Of a stretch of 64,000 bases of DNA, positions 1 to 9,822 are shown in pieces. Each line of letters starts with the position of its first letter. The stretch's first letter is position 1. This DNA comes from Oscillospiraceae bacterium NTUH-002-81 (GTDB lineage: Bacteria > Bacillota > Clostridia > Lachnospirales > Lachnospiraceae): NCBI GenBank assembly GCA_032620915.1, contig CP136052.1, positions 1,774,501 to 1,838,500 on the forward strand, in the 5' to 3' direction. The notes under the pieces were generated by a model. The model was not told the origin of the DNA, ran no database searches, and was given only the letters and a program-made list of their open reading frames with translations. Position numbers and translations under genes: made by a program.

Positions 1-1
1 A

Positions 2-1826
2 AATACCGTGGAATTTATGCCAAACTTCGACGAGACAGAGCGGGAGCCCACGGTGCTGCCGGTGCGGATCCCCAATCTGCTGGTCAACGGCGCGGACGGC
101 ATTGCCGTCGGTATGGCTACCAGCATTCCGCCCCACAATCTGGGGGAAACGGTGGACGCGGTCATCGCCTACATGGATAACGAGGCCATCACCACGGAAC
201 AGCTGATGCAGTATATCCAGGGGCCGGATTTCCCCACCGGCGGTATTGTGGTGAACAAGGATGAGCTGCTTTCCGTCTATGAGAGCGGTGTGGGCAAGAT
301 CCGTATCCGGGGCCGGGTGCAGGTGGAGGCCGAAAAGGGCGGCCGGCAGAAGCTGGTCATCACCGAGATCCCGTACCCCATGATCGGTGCCAACATCGGC
401 AAGTTTTTGAATGACATCTGTGCGCTGGTGGAGACGAAGAAAACGTCGGATATCGTGGATATCTCCAACCAGTCGTCCAAAGAGGGCATCCGCATTGTGC
501 TGGAGCTGAAAAAGGGCGCAGATGTGGAAAATCTCAAGAACCTTCTATATAAAAAGACCCGGCTGGAGGATACCTTCGGCGTGAACATGCTGGCGGTGGC
601 AGACGGGCGGCCGGAGACCCTGGGCTTAAAAGATGTGATCCGTCACCATGTGGAATTCCAGTTCGAGCTGGCAGGCCGGAAATATGAGACGCTGCTGGGC
701 AAGGAGCGGGAAAAGCGGGAGGTGCAGGAAGGCCTCATCAAGGCGGTGGATGTCATTGATGTGATCATCGAGATCCTCCGGGGCAGCAAAAACCTCAAGC
801 AGGCAAAGCAGTGCCTCATCGAGGGTGAGACCGAGGGCATCAAATTCCGTACCCGCAGCGCGGAAAAGCTGGCGAAGAGCCTGCATTTTACTGAGCGGCA
901 GGCAACAGCCATTCTGGAAATGCGCCTGTACAAGCTCATTGGCCTGGAGATCGACGCCCTGCAGAAGGAGCATGCGGCAACCATGAAAAACATTGCCACC
1001 TACGAGGATATTTTGAACAATTACAGTTCCATGGCAGCAGTCATCAAAAAAGACCTGCTGCAGATCAAGAAAAGAATATGCACAGCCCCGCCGGACTTCC
1101 ATTGAAAATGCCCAGGCGGCTGTTTATGAGGAAAAGAAACCGGAGGAGGCCGAGGTGGTCATCCTTATGGATCGGTTCGGATACATCCGCAGCGTGGATC
1201 CGTCCACCTACGAGCGCAACCAGGAGGCTGCCCAGGCGGAGAACCGCACCATCCTCCGCTGCATGAACACCGACCGGCTGGCAGTATTTACAGACATTGG
1301 CCGGATGCACACGGTGAAAGTCAGCGACCTGCCTTTGGGCAAGTTCCGGGACAAGGGCATCCCCATCGATAACCTGAGCAATTACGACAGCACCCAGGAG
1401 CAGATCCTTTGCGTGGCACCGGTGCAGGAGATGAAATTGAAGAAGCTTTTGTTTGTCACTGCCATGGGCATGTGCAAGCTGGTGGACGGCGAAGAATTTG
1501 ACGTGGCCAAGCGGACGGTGGCGGCCACGAAATTATTGCCGGAGGACAAGCTGGTGAGCGTGGAATGTCTGGAGGATCAGGGCCAGATCGTGCTCCAGTC
1601 CGCCCAGGGCGTGTTCCTGAAATTTGCGCTGGAAGAGATCCCGGAGAAAAAGAAGGCAGCGGCCGGTGTCCGGGGCATCCGCCTGGCGGAAAATGACCGG
1701 ATCGAGCAGGTGTATCTGCTGGTTCCGGGCATGGATGTGGCCATCAGCTGGAAGGACAAGGAGCTGCTGCTGAACAAGCTGCGGCTGGGCAAGCGGGACA
1801 CCAAGGGTGTGAAAGTGAGAGGGTAA
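2..1826 (+). CDS. parC: DNA topoisomerase IV / gyrase subunit A, 5' end missing, one frameshift
   Basis: Type IIA topoisomerase A subunit, the DNA-cleaving half of topoisomerase IV or gyrase. The window opens inside the gene, so the catalytic-tyrosine region is missing. Visible at the start is the conserved stretch [14 protein letters not shown]...[12 protein letters not shown], then the coiled-coil tower, then the C-terminal beta-pinwheel repeats ([37 protein letters not shown]). No GyrA box (QRRGGKG type) is seen, which favours a ParC-like protein. The frame changes near 1070-1073: one extra A in the run AAGAAAAGAA breaks a reading that otherwise continues as [31 protein letters not shown]. 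As the gene is expected to be essential, a sequence error is more likely than a pseudogene. Confidence 0.9.
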
Positions 1827-1835
1827 TAAAAAGGC

Positions 1836-1864
1836 TTGCATTTCCTTTCGGGAAGTGTTAGAAT
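1836..1864 (+). promoter_or_regulatory. sigma-A type promoter for the rimP-infB operon
   Basis: TTGCAT (1836-1841), a 17-bp spacer and TAGAAT (1859-1864), placed between the topoisomerase stop codon and rimP. Spacing is ideal and both boxes are near consensus. Confidence 0.6.
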
Positions 1865-1890
1865 GAAAAATATGATAAAGGTAACTAGAT

Positions 1891-1914
1891 GAGAGTGGGC
1901 GAAAGTCCACTCTC
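1891..1914 (+). promoter_or_regulatory. leader hairpin with GAAA tetraloop upstream of rimP
   Basis: GAGAGTGGGC and GTCCACTCTC form a 10-bp stem (one G-T pair) closed by a GNRA-type GAAA loop, 27 nt after the predicted -10 box and so within the transcript leader. No T-run follows, so it does not look like an intrinsic terminator; a role in leader stability or regulation is inference. Confidence 0.6.
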
Positions 1915-1965
1915 ATTCCGTGTAGAGAAAAAAACAGAGAAAGAGAGCATGAAGGAGGTGTGCAT

Positions 1966-2433
1966 ATGACGAAAAGAGAAATGATCGAGCAGAAAGCGGA
2001 GGAACTGATCACGCCTCTGATTGAGGAACACCATTTTGAACTGGTGGATGTGGAATATGTAAAAGAAGGGGCCAACTGGTATCTGAGAGCCTATATTGAC
2101 AAGCCCGGTGGCATCAACGTAGATGACTGTGAGGTTGTCAGCAGAGCCTTTTCTGATCTTCTGGATGAGAAAGATTTCATCGACGATGCCTATATCCTGG
2201 AGGTCAGTTCCCCGGGACTGGGCCGTCCGTTAAAGAAGGATAAGGATTTTAAGAGAAGCGTGGGCGAAGAAGTGGAGATCCGCTTATATCGTGCCCAGAA
2301 CCATCAGAAGGAATTTACCGGCATCTTAAAAGCCTGGGATGCAGATACCGTCACCATCGTGACCGATACAGAAGAAGAGCAGACATTCGCGCGGGCAGAC
2401 ATCGCGCTGATTAGGTTGGCATTTGATTTTTAG
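1966..2433 (+). CDS. rimP: ribosome maturation factor RimP
   Basis: Assists late assembly of the 30S ribosomal subunit. The 155-residue product has the family's two-domain layout: an N-terminal alpha/beta domain (LITPLIEEHHFELVDVEYVKEG, ...GGINVDDCEVVSRAFSDLLD, YILEVSSPGLGRPLK) and a C-terminal SH3-like barrel (VEIRLYRAQNHQKEFTGILKAWDADTVTI). ATG 1966 is chosen over the in-frame GTG at 1960 because AAGGAGGTG ends at 1960, leaving five bases to ATG and none to GTG. First gene of the nusA-infB operon, the classical position in Firmicutes. Confidence 0.95.
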   Translation: MTKREMIEQKAEELITPLIEEHHFELVDVEYVKEGANWYLRAYIDKPGGINVDDCEVVSRAFSDLLDEKDFIDDAYILEVSSPGLGRPLKKDKDFKRSVGEEVEIRLYRAQNHQKEFTGILKAWDADTVTIVTDTEEEQTFARADIALIRLAFDF

Positions 2434-2596
2434 CAACAGTTCAGTCATGACAAACGAAGAACAGCGGCCGTGCTTGCACGGAGAGCTGAGCGAGTGCAGG
2501 CATGAACGGAGCGCCGGAAAATGAGCAAAAATGAGCTGCAAAGCAGCGGAAAGCATCGAAGATGCGGTTTTGCGAATGGCGCGTCTGAACTGTTGC
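2433..2596. repeat. 164-bp element with perfect 12-bp inverted terminal repeats between rimP and nusA
   Basis: GCAACAGTTCAG (2433-2444) and its exact reverse complement CTGAACTGTTGC (2585-2596) bound a non-coding stretch with smaller internal hairpins (CCGTG-CTTG-CACGG; CTGCAAAGCAG; GCATCGAAGATGC). The first terminal repeat overlaps the last base of the rimP stop codon. Organisation resembles a MITE or a large REP/BOX-type repeat; no transposase is present and no target duplication was identified. Confidence 0.6.
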
Positions 2597-2646
2597 GTAA
2601 AGATGAGAACGATTAGAAAAAGAGATGAGACAGGAGGATAAATATC

Positions 2647-3834
2647 ATGAACAAAGAATTGATTGAAGCTTTGGATATACTGGAAAAAGAAAAAAATATC
2701 AGCAAGGACACCCTTTTGGAGGCCATTGAGAATTCCCTGCTGACAGCCTGTAAGAACCATTTCGGCAAGGCTGACAACGTCCATGTGAACATCAACCGCG
2801 AGACCGGTGATTTTGCAGTATATGCGGAGAAGACCGTTGTAGAAGAGGTAGAGGATCCGGCAGAGCAGATCGCGCTGGAGAAGGCAAAGATGATGGATTC
2901 CCGCTATGAGGTGGGCGACATTGTGAACGTGGAGATCAAGTCCAAGGAGTTTGGCCGGATCGCCACTCAGAATGCCAAGAACGTGATCCTGCAGAAGATC
3001 CGCGAGGAAGAGAGAAAAGCACTGTTCAATCAGTACTATGGAAAAGAGCGCGACGTGGTGACCGGTATCGTGCAGCGGTATAACGGCAGAAACGTCAGCA
3101 TCAATCTGGGCAAAGCAGATGCCGTGCTCATGGAAAATGAGCAGGTGAAGGGCGAGGTATTCCGTCCCACCGAGCGTATCAAAGTATATATCCTGGAAGT
3201 GAAAGACACCACCAAGGGGCCGAAGATCCTTGTGTCCAGAACCCATCCGGAGCTGGTAAAGCGTCTGTTCGAGTCTGAGGTGACAGAGGTTCGGGACGGC
3301 ACCGTAGAGATCAAGAGTATTGCCAGAGAGGCCGGTTCCCGTACAAAGATCGCCGTATGGTCCAACGACCCGGACGTGGATCCGGTGGGAGCCTGCGTCG
3401 GCATGAACGGTGCCAGAGTCAACGCCATCGTCAACGAGCTGCGAGGAGAGAAGATCGACATCATCAACTGGAGCGACAACCCGGCCATCCTCATTGAGAA
3501 TGCATTAAGCCCGGCCAAGGTCGTATTCGTTATGGCAGATGACGAGGAGAAGACCGCCAAGGTCGTTGTGCCGGATTATCAGCTGTCTCTTGCCATCGGT
3601 AAGGAAGGACAGAATGCCCGTCTGGCAGCCCGCCTGACCGGTTTCAAGATCGACATCAAGAGCGAGACCCAGGCAAGAGAGATCGAGGGCTTCATGGAAG
3701 AGTTCGATGAGAACGAGGAGTACGAGGAGTACGAGTATCCGGAAGGATATGACCCGGAGGCCGGGTACGAGGATGCACCGGCTGACGGCGAAGGCTATGA
3801 GGAGCAGGGAGAGAACGAAGATACAGAAGCATAA
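2647..3834 (+). CDS. nusA: transcription termination/antitermination factor NusA
   Basis: Binds RNA polymerase and nascent RNA and modulates pausing, termination and antitermination. The 395-residue protein shows an N-terminal polymerase-binding domain (1-125), an S1 domain (about 130-200, GIVQRYNGRNVSINLGKADAVL) and tandem KH domains (about 225-345, including VGACVGMNGARVNAIVNELRGEKIDI and LAIGKEGQNARLAARLTGFKIDIKS). The C-terminus is a strongly acidic Glu/Tyr/Asp tail of about 50 residues, as in many clostridial NusA proteins that lack the enterobacterial AR repeats. A good RBS (AGGAGGA) precedes ATG 2647. Confidence 0.96.
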   Translation: MNKELIEALDILEKEKNISKDTLLEAIENSLLTACKNHFGKADNVHVNINRETGDFAVYAEKTVVEEVEDPAEQIALEKAKMMDSRYEVGDIVNVEIKSKEFGRIATQNAKNVILQKIREEERKALFNQYYGKERDVVTGIVQRYNGRNVSINLGKADAVLMENEQVKGEVFRPTERIKVYILEVKDTTKGPKILVSRTHPELVKRLFESEVTEVRDGTVEIKSIAREAGSRTKIAVWSNDPDVDPVGACVGMNGARVNAIVNELRGEKIDIINWSDNPAILIENALSPAKVVFVMADDEEKTAKVVVPDYQLSLAIGKEGQNARLAARLTGFKIDIKSETQAREIEGFMEEFDENEEYEEYEYPEGYDPEAGYEDAPADGEGYEEQGENEDTEA

Positions 3835-3882
3835 TCCGGGAAAAAATGCAGGCATGATAAATGAAGCGGGGAGTGAGAGAAT

Positions 3883-4155
3883 ATGAGTACGACGGTCAGA
3901 AAGGTTCCGATGCGCCAGTGCACCGGCTGTCAGGAGAGGAAGAACAAGAAGGAGATGATCCGGGTTCTGAAAACGGCAGAGGGGGAGATCACACTGGATG
4001 CCACCGGCAAGAAAAACGGCAGAGGGGCATATTTGTGCCGCAGTATGGACTGCCTGGAAAAAGCAGTGAAAAACAAAGGTCTGGAGCGCTCCCTGAAGGT
4101 GAAGATCCCTTCTGAGGTTTATGACGCACTGAGGGAGGAACTGAAATGCCTGTAA
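3883..4155 (+). CDS. rnpM: RNase P modulator RnpM (YlxR family)
   Basis: A 90-residue YlxR-family protein; a member has been described as a modulator of RNase P in Bacillus. Hallmarks are MRQCTGCQERKNKKEMIRV near the N-terminus and KKNGRGAYLC...CLEKAVKNKGLERSLK in the middle. It lies between nusA and ylxQ, the invariant family context, and its stop codon (4153-4155) overlaps the ylxQ start, suggesting translational coupling. The RBS (GGGGAG) is weaker than those of its neighbours. Confidence 0.92.
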   Translation: MSTTVRKVPMRQCTGCQERKNKKEMIRVLKTAEGEITLDATGKKNGRGAYLCRSMDCLEKAVKNKGLERSLKVKIPSEVYDALREELKCL

Positions 4156-4463
4156 TGGAGAAAAAGGTGCTGTCCCTTCTGGGGCTGTCCGCCAAATCAG
4201 GAAATCTGGTGAGCGGCGAGTTTTCCACCGAGAAAGCGGTAAAGGAGCATAAAGCTGCCCTCGTGGTGGTGGCAGAGGACGCATCTGATAATACAAAAAA
4301 GAGTTTCAGTAACATGTGTGCCTATTATCACGTGCCGATGATTGTTTTCGCAGACAAAGAGACACTGGGGCATGCCATCGGAAAGCAGTTCCGGGCATCG
4401 GTAGCGGTGACACAGGACGGCTTCGCCAAAGCGATACTGAAGCTTACGGAAAGTGACAACTGA
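4146..4463 (+). CDS. ylxQ: L7Ae-family ribosomal-like protein YlxQ
   Basis: A 105-residue member of the L7Ae/L30e/S12e RNA-binding superfamily, probably a kink-turn binder linked to the ribosome. Visible motifs are LSLLGLSAKSGNLVSGE, AALVVVAEDASDNTKKSF and YHVPMIVFADKETLGHAIGK. ATG 4146 has GGGAGG about nine bases upstream; an in-frame ATG at 4155 is the alternative. The start lies inside the end of rnpM. Confidence 0.9.
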   Translation: MPVMEKKVLSLLGLSAKSGNLVSGEFSTEKAVKEHKAALVVVAEDASDNTKKSFSNMCAYYHVPMIVFADKETLGHAIGKQFRASVAVTQDGFAKAILKLTESDN

Positions 4464-4481
4464 ATATAGGAGGTAGTGAAT

Positions 4482-7400
4482 GTGTCTAAAATAAGAGTAC
4501 ATGAACTGGCAAAAGAATTAGATAAACCAAACAAAGACATTATGCAGATACTCAGCGACAACAAGATCGAAGTCAAGAGCCATATGAGCACCCTGACAGA
4601 GGATGATGTGAAGCTGGTGAAAAATTATTACCATAAACAGACTACAGCAGGGAAGGAAGAACCGGCAGGAAAGATGGAAGAGAAGAAAGAAACAAAAGAA
4701 GTGAAGAAAACAACAGAGACCGGTGCCGCAGCACCGGCCAGACCGGAAGGCCAGGTCGTTCGGAAAAAGAAATATGTTTCCGTGTATAATCCGCAGAACA
4801 GCCGGACCAACCTGAAACCGCCGATGGGCGTCAGAAACGGCGCCTCCAACCGCCCGGCAGGCGCAGCAGCTGCAAGACCGGCTGCGGCACCGGCAGCAAA
4901 GAGTGAGACTGTGAAGGCAGAAGCACCGAAGGCAGAGACACCGGCAGCAAAACCGGCTGCGGCAAAAACAGAGGCGCCCAAGGCAGCTGTGACACCGGCA
5001 GCAGAGGTACCGGCAAAGACAGAAGGGGCAGCGAGAACAGAGAGCCCGAAGACGGATCGTCCCGCAGGTAGCCGTCAGGAGGGCGACAGACCGTACGGCA
5101 ACCGTCAGAACGGAGACAGACCGTATGGCAACCGCCAGGGCGGCGACAGACCGTATGGCAACCGTCAGAACGGAGACAGACCGTACGGCAACCGTCAGAA
5201 TGGAGACAGACCGTACGGTAACCGCCAGGGTGGAGACAGACCGTATGGCAACCGCCAGGGCGGTGACCGGCCCTATGGCAATCGGCAGGAGGGCGACAGA
5301 CCGTACGGCAACCGTCAGAACGGAGACAGACCATATGGCAACCGCCAGGGTGGAGACAGACCGTATGGCAACCGTCAGGATGGAGACAGACCCTACGGCA
5401 ACCGGCAGGGCGGCGAGAGAAGTTTTGGCGGCAATCGGCAGGGCGGAGACCGCAATTTCGGCGGCAATCGCCAGGGCGGTGGTTCCTTCGGCGGCAACCG
5501 TCAGGGAGGCCAGGGCGGCTTCCAGGGACGTTCCGGCGGACGCGGCGGCAATAACGATGACCGGGCAGCACTGGATCGGGCAGCACTGGATCATGCAAAC
5601 GCAGAGCGCGCCAACAGCGAAAAGCGCGCTTACAAGGAGAAGGCCAACAGAGAACGTCAGAACCGGGAGCGCAAGGAGCAGGAGAGAGATAACCTGACAA
5701 ATCTGAAGAACAAACCGAAGAAGAACGGTTTCCAGATGCCCAAGCCGGTGGAGAAGAAGGAAGACGAGATCCGCACCGTTACCCTTCCGGAGACACTGAC
5801 CATCAAGGAACTGGCAGATGCGCTGAAGGTACAGCCCGCAGCCATCGTCAAGAAGCTGTTCCTGCAGGGCGTCATGGCAACCGTAAACCAGGAGATCACC
5901 TACGAGAAGGCAGAGGAGATCGCCCTGGAATACAACTGTATCGCAGAGCCGGAGGAAAAGGTAGATGTGATCGAGGAGCTGCTGCGGGAGGACGAGGAAG
6001 ATGAGAAGGATATGGTTCCCAGACCGCCGGTAGTCTGTGTCATGGGTCACGTAGACCATGGTAAGACTTCCCTTCTGGATGCCATCCGTCACACGAACGT
6101 CATCAGCGGTGAGGCCGGTGGCATCACCCAGCACATCGGTGCATCCGTCATCAAATACAACGGACAGCGCATCACCTTCCTGGATACTCCGGGACATGAG
6201 GCATTTACCGCCATGCGTATGCGTGGTGCCAATTCCACGGATATCGCCATCCTGGTCGTTGCAGCAGACGACGGCGTGATGCCCCAGACCATTGAGGCTA
6301 TCAGCCATGCCAAGGCAGCAGGCATTGAGATCATCGTTGCCATCAACAAGATCGATAAGCCCAGTGCCAACGTGGACCGCGTGAAACAGGAGCTGTCCGA
6401 GTACGAGCTGATCCCGGAAGACTGGGGCGGCAGCACCATTTTCGTACCGGTGTCCGCCAAGACCGGCGAGGGCATCGACACCCTGCTGGAGATGCTGCTT
6501 CTGACCGCAGAGATGCATGAGCTGAAAGCCAATCCGAAGCGGGAGGCAAGAGGTCTTGTCATCGAGGCAGAGCTGGATAAGGGCAAGGGCCCTGTGGCTA
6601 CCGTTCTCGTACAGAAAGGTACGCTGCATGTGGGCGATCCCATCGCGGCAGGCGCCTGCCACGGTAAAGTCCGTGCCATGATGGATGATAAGGGAAGAAG
6701 AGTGAAAGAGGCAGGCCCGTCCACTCCTGTGGAGATCCTGGGACTTTCCGATGTGCCCAATGCAGGCGAGATTTTCGTTTCCCTGAAAACAGAGAAAGAG
6801 GCAAGAAGCTTTGCCGAGACATTTATTTCTCAGGGCAGAGAGAAGCTTCTGGAGGACACCAAGTCCAGAATGTCTCTGGATGATCTGTTCAGCCAGATCC
6901 AGGCCGGTAATGTCAAAGAACTGAATATTATTGTAAAAGCAGATGTACAGGGTTCCGTGGAGGCCATCAAGCAGAGTCTTGTGAAGCTGTCCAATGAGGA
7001 AGTCGTTGTCAAGATCATCCACGGCGGCGTGGGTGCCATCAACGAGTCCGATGTGAGCCTGGCATCCGCATCCAACGCCATCATCATCGGCTTTAATGTG
7101 CGTCCGGATGCAACCGCGAAGAATATCGCAGAGCAGGAGGGCGTAGACCTGCGTCTGTACCGTGTCATCTACAATGCCATTGAGGATGTGGAGGCTGCCA
7201 TGAAGGGTATGCTGGATCCGGTCTTCGAGGAGAAGGTCATCGGTCACGCAGAGGTACGTCAGCTGTTCAAGGCTTCCGGCGTGGGTACCATTGCCGGTTC
7301 CTATGTGCTGGATGGTTCCTTCCAGAGAGGCTGCAAGGTACGTATCACCAGAGAGGGCGAGCAGATCTACGAGGGCGAGCTGGCATCTCTGAAGCGGTTC

Positions 7401-7520
7401 AAGGATGATGTGAAAGAAGTAAAAGCTGGTTATGAGTGTGGTCTGGTATTCGAGAAGTTCAACGATCTTCAGGAGCTTGACCAGGTAGAAGCGTATATTA
7501 TGGTGGAGGTACCGCGCTAG
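4482..7520 (+). CDS. infB: translation initiation factor IF-2
   Basis: GTPase that delivers initiator fMet-tRNA to the 30S subunit and promotes subunit joining. The start is read as GTG 4482 ([20 protein letters not shown]), seven bases after AGGAGGT (4468-4474); the in-frame GTG at 4476 is only one base from the RBS. Order: IF2_N helix, long Ala/Pro/Lys linker, eleven 10-residue Gly-Arg-rich repeats, a second IF2_N module, then the G domain ([27 protein letters not shown]), and C-terminal domains II-IV ending IMVEVPR. At about 1,012 residues it is at the long end of the family, the excess being the repetitive linker. Confidence 0.97.
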   Translation: MSKIRVHELAKELDKPNKDIMQILSDNKIEVKSHMSTLTEDDVKLVKNYYHKQTTAGKEEPAGKMEEKKETKEVKKTTETGAAAPARPEGQVVRKKKYVSVYNPQNSRTNLKPPMGVRNGASNRPAGAAAARPAAAPAAKSETVKAEAPKAETPAAKPAAAKTEAPKAAVTPAAEVPAKTEGAARTESPKTDRPAGSRQEGDRPYGNRQNGDRPYGNRQGGDRPYGNRQNGDRPYGNRQNGDRPYGNRQGGDRPYGNRQGGDRPYGNRQEGDRPYGNRQNGDRPYGNRQGGDRPYGNRQDGDRPYGNRQGGERSFGGNRQGGDRNFGGNRQGGGSFGGNRQGGQGGFQGRSGGRGGNNDDRAALDRAALDHANAERANSEKRAYKEKANRERQNRERKEQERDNLTNLKNKPKKNGFQMPKPVEKKEDEIRTVTLPETLTIKELADALKVQPAAIVKKLFLQGVMATVNQEITYEKAEEIALEYNCIAEPEEKVDVIEELLREDEEDEKDMVPRPPVVCVMGHVDHGKTSLLDAIRHTNVISGEAGGITQHIGASVIKYNGQRITFLDTPGHEAFTAMRMRGANSTDIAILVVAADDGVMPQTIEAISHAKAAGIEIIVAINKIDKPSANVDRVKQELSEYELIPEDWGGSTIFVPVSAKTGEGIDTLLEMLLLTAEMHELKANPKREARGLVIEAELDKGKGPVATVLVQKGTLHVGDPIAAGACHGKVRAMMDDKGRRVKEAGPSTPVEILGLSDVPNAGEIFVSLKTEKEARSFAETFISQGREKLLEDTKSRMSLDDLFSQIQAGNVKELNIIVKADVQGSVEAIKQSLVKLSNEEVVVKIIHGGVGAINESDVSLASASNAIIIGFNVRPDATAKNIAEQEGVDLRLYRVIYNAIEDVEAAMKGMLDPVFEEKVIGHAEVRQLFKASGVGTIAGSYVLDGSFQRGCKVRITREGEQIYEGELASLKRFKDDVKEVKAGYECGLVFEKFNDLQELDQVEAYIMVEVPR
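5082..5411 (+). repeat. eleven tandem 30-bp repeats inside infB
   Basis: Eleven consecutive 30-nt units encode GDRPYGNRQ followed by N, G, E or D; degenerate units follow ([32 protein letters not shown]). Synonymous differences between units show the array is not a very recent expansion. A 30-bp array is a likely place for copy-number changes by recombination or misassembly. Confidence 0.9.
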
Positions 7521-7548
7521 AAGGCTGCCTCCGAAGGAGGACGACAAC

Positions 7549-7956
7549 ATGAGAAAGAACAGCATTAAGAATACAAGGATCAATGGCGAGGTTTTAAAAG
7601 AGCTGAGCAACATTATCCGCGGTGAGATCAAGGATCCCCGCATCCACCCCATGACATCTGTCGTGGCGGTGGAGGTGGCACCGGATCTGAAAAGCTGTAA
7701 AGCATATATCAGCGTACTGGGCGACGAAGCGGCACAGAAGGATACCCTGGCAGGCTTAAAGAGTGCGGAGGGCTACATCCGCACGAAGCTGGCGCATACG
7801 GTAAACCTGAGAAATACACCGCAGATCCGGTTTATCCTGGATCAGTCCATCGAGTACGGTGTCAACATGTCCAAGCTGATCAACGACGTGAACAAAGACG
7901 TGGTGCGGGAGGCTGAGGAAGAACAGGAGCGTGCGACGGACAGTGAAGAACTTTAA
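7549..7956 (+). CDS. rbfA: 30S ribosome-binding factor RbfA
   Basis: Small KH-fold protein that binds immature 30S subunits and helps 16S rRNA 5'-end maturation and cold adaptation. The 135-residue product has the family signatures RINGEVLKELSNIIRGEIKDPRI, SVVAVEVAPDLKSCKAYISVLG and RNTPQIRFILDQSIEYG. GAAGGAGG (7533-7540) precedes ATG 7549. Its end overlaps the start of nrnA. Confidence 0.95.
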   Translation: MRKNSIKNTRINGEVLKELSNIIRGEIKDPRIHPMTSVVAVEVAPDLKSCKAYISVLGDEAAQKDTLAGLKSAEGYIRTKLAHTVNLRNTPQIRFILDQSIEYGVNMSKLINDVNKDVVREAEEEQERATDSEEL

Positions 7957-8917
7957 TGCATTGGAAGCGTGTCTTGCGGGTGTGAAAAGCCTGGCCATCG
8001 CAGGCCATGTGCGCCCTGACGGGGACTGTGTGGGCTCCTGCATGGCGGTTTACAATTATGTGCGGGAAAATATGCCCCAGATCCAGGTGGATGTGTATTT
8101 GCAGGAGATCCCGGAATCCCTGGATTTCCTGAAGGGAACAGAGGATATTCACCATTCCTGTGAAGAAAATAAAACCTACGATGCGTTCCTGGCGCTGGAC
8201 TGCGGCGACCGGGAGCGCCTGGGAGCGGCTGTCCGCTATTTTGACAGCGCGAAAAAACGCATTTGTGTGGATCACCACATCAGCAACACCGGGCTGGGCG
8301 AGCAGTATGTCATCGATCCTGCGGCCTGTGCCACCTGTGAGATCTTATACGAACTGCTGAATCCGGAAAAAATGAGTCTGGCAGTGGCGGAAGCGCTGTA
8401 TACCGGTCTTATCAACGATTGCGGCGTGTTCCAGTACAGCAATACCACGCCGAAGACCATGCGGATCGCGGCAAAGCTGATGGAGAAGGGCGTGCCCTTT
8501 ACGCGGATCATTGAGGAAAGCTTTTATCAGAAAACGTACCTGCAGAACCAGATCCTGGGCCGGGCACTGATGGAAAGCATGCTGGTGTGCGACGGACAGG
8601 TGATCGTCAGCGTCATCCGCAAAAAGGATATGGAATTCTATGGCGTGGACTCCCGGGATCTGGAGGGCATTGTCAGCCAGCTGCGCAACACCAAGGGCGT
8701 GGAGGTGGCGATCTTCCTCTATGAGACAGCGATCCAGGAGTACAAGGTGAGCATGCGTTCCAACGGCGCGGTGGATGTGAGCAAAATTGCAGTATACTAT
8801 AACGGCGGCGGCCATGTGAAGGCAGCCGGCTGTACGATGCAGGGCTCTATCCATGATGTGATCAACAATCTGACCGGGCATATCGCCAGACAGCTTGACG
8901 GGGAGCGCAGATCGTGA
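7943..8917 (+). CDS. nrnA: DHH-family phosphoesterase, NrnA-like nanoRNase / pAp phosphatase
   Basis: Mn-dependent DHH/DHHA1 enzyme expected to degrade very short oligoribonucleotides and dephosphorylate 3'-phosphoadenosine 5'-phosphate. Motifs: AIAGHVRPDGDCVGS, ALDCGDRERLG, the signature DHHISNTGLGE and YTGLINDCGVFQYSNTT, then a C-terminal DHHA1 domain with SMRSNGAVDVSKIA and GGGHVKAAGC. GTG 7943 (KNFNALEACL...) is preferred; an in-frame GTG at 7931 directly abuts the AGGAG and is less likely. It overlaps rbfA upstream and truB downstream. Confidence 0.9.
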   Translation: MKNFNALEACLAGVKSLAIAGHVRPDGDCVGSCMAVYNYVRENMPQIQVDVYLQEIPESLDFLKGTEDIHHSCEENKTYDAFLALDCGDRERLGAAVRYFDSAKKRICVDHHISNTGLGEQYVIDPAACATCEILYELLNPEKMSLAVAEALYTGLINDCGVFQYSNTTPKTMRIAAKLMEKGVPFTRIIEESFYQKTYLQNQILGRALMESMLVCDGQVIVSVIRKKDMEFYGVDSRDLEGIVSQLRNTKGVEVAIFLYETAIQEYKVSMRSNGAVDVSKIAVYYNGGGHVKAAGCTMQGSIHDVINNLTGHIARQLDGERRS

Positions 8918-9816
8918 AAAGCGGAATCATCAACGTATATAAAGAAAAAGGCTTTACCTCCTTTGACGTGGTGGCGAAGCTGAAAGGTATTTTAAGGGAG
9001 CGCAAGATCGGCCATACCGGGACATTGGATCCGGATGCGGAGGGCGTGCTGCCGGTGTGCGTGGCCAAAGGCACGAAGCTGTGTGCCCTTCTGACGGATC
9101 AGGATAAGGAATATGAGGCGGTACTGCTGCTGGGCCAGGTCACCGATACCCAGGACTGCTCGGGCACGATCCTGGAGGAACATCCGGTGACGGTCAGCGA
9201 AGCGGCCGTGCGGGAAGCGGTGCAGAGCTTTGTCGGCGCCTATGACCAGGTGCCGCCCATGTACTCGGCGTTAAAGGTCAACGGCAAGAAGCTGTATGAG
9301 CTGGCACGAAAGGGTGTGGAGGTGGAACGCGCGGCAAGGCGGGTGACCATCCATTCCATCGATATCCTGTCGGTGGAGCTGCCCCGGGTGCGGATGCGGG
9401 TGCACTGTTCCAAGGGCACCTATATCCGGACACTCTGCCAGGACATCGGCGAGAAGCTGGGCTGCGGCGGCTGTATGGAGTCGCTGCTGCGCACCCGTGT
9501 GGGCCGGTTTGGCCTGGAGGAAGCATACCGTCTGTCCGAGATCGAAGCTTATGCGAAAGAGGGACGGGCAGAGGAACTGATTCTGTCCTCCGACCAGCTG
9601 TTCCTGGACGATCCGGCGCTGTCCGTGCGGCCGGAGCTGTACCGGTTTGCGGACAACGGCAATGTGCTTTTGCCGGAGCATTTCACGGAAATGCCGGGAG
9701 AACTGGCGGACGGACAGCAGGTGCGGGTCTATGGCCGGAACCAGGGTTTTACCGGGATTTATGAATACAGAAAAAGCCGGGGGGATTTTCATCCGGTGAA
9801 ATTATTTTTGGAGTGA
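8914..9816 (+). CDS. truB: tRNA pseudouridine(55) synthase TruB
   Basis: Makes the universal pseudouridine-55 in the T-loop of tRNA. The catalytic motif GHTGTLDPDAEGVLPVC contains the conserved Asp of the fold; other hallmarks are INVYKEKGFTSFDVV, PPMYSALKVNGKKLYELARKG and CSKGTYIRTLCQDIG. About 300 residues with a C-terminal PUA-like portion, normal for the family. The GTG start at 8914 overlaps the nrnA stop, implying coupling. Confidence 0.95.
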   Translation: MKSGIINVYKEKGFTSFDVVAKLKGILRERKIGHTGTLDPDAEGVLPVCVAKGTKLCALLTDQDKEYEAVLLLGQVTDTQDCSGTILEEHPVTVSEAAVREAVQSFVGAYDQVPPMYSALKVNGKKLYELARKGVEVERAARRVTIHSIDILSVELPRVRMRVHCSKGTYIRTLCQDIGEKLGCGGCMESLLRTRVGRFGLEEAYRLSEIEAYAKEGRAEELILSSDQLFLDDPALSVRPELYRFADNGNVLLPEHFTEMPGELADGQQVRVYGRNQGFTGIYEYRKSRGDFHPVKLFLE

Positions 9817-9822
9817 AAAAAC

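Noticed and set aside
5082..5411. CRISPR-like regular repeats
   Set aside because: The 30-bp units are head-to-tail without spacers and encode an in-frame peptide repeat of IF-2.
4518..7652. 1,044-codon open frame antisense to infB
   Set aside because: It exactly shadows the infB gene, has no RBS, and its protein is a low-complexity mirror of the repeat region.
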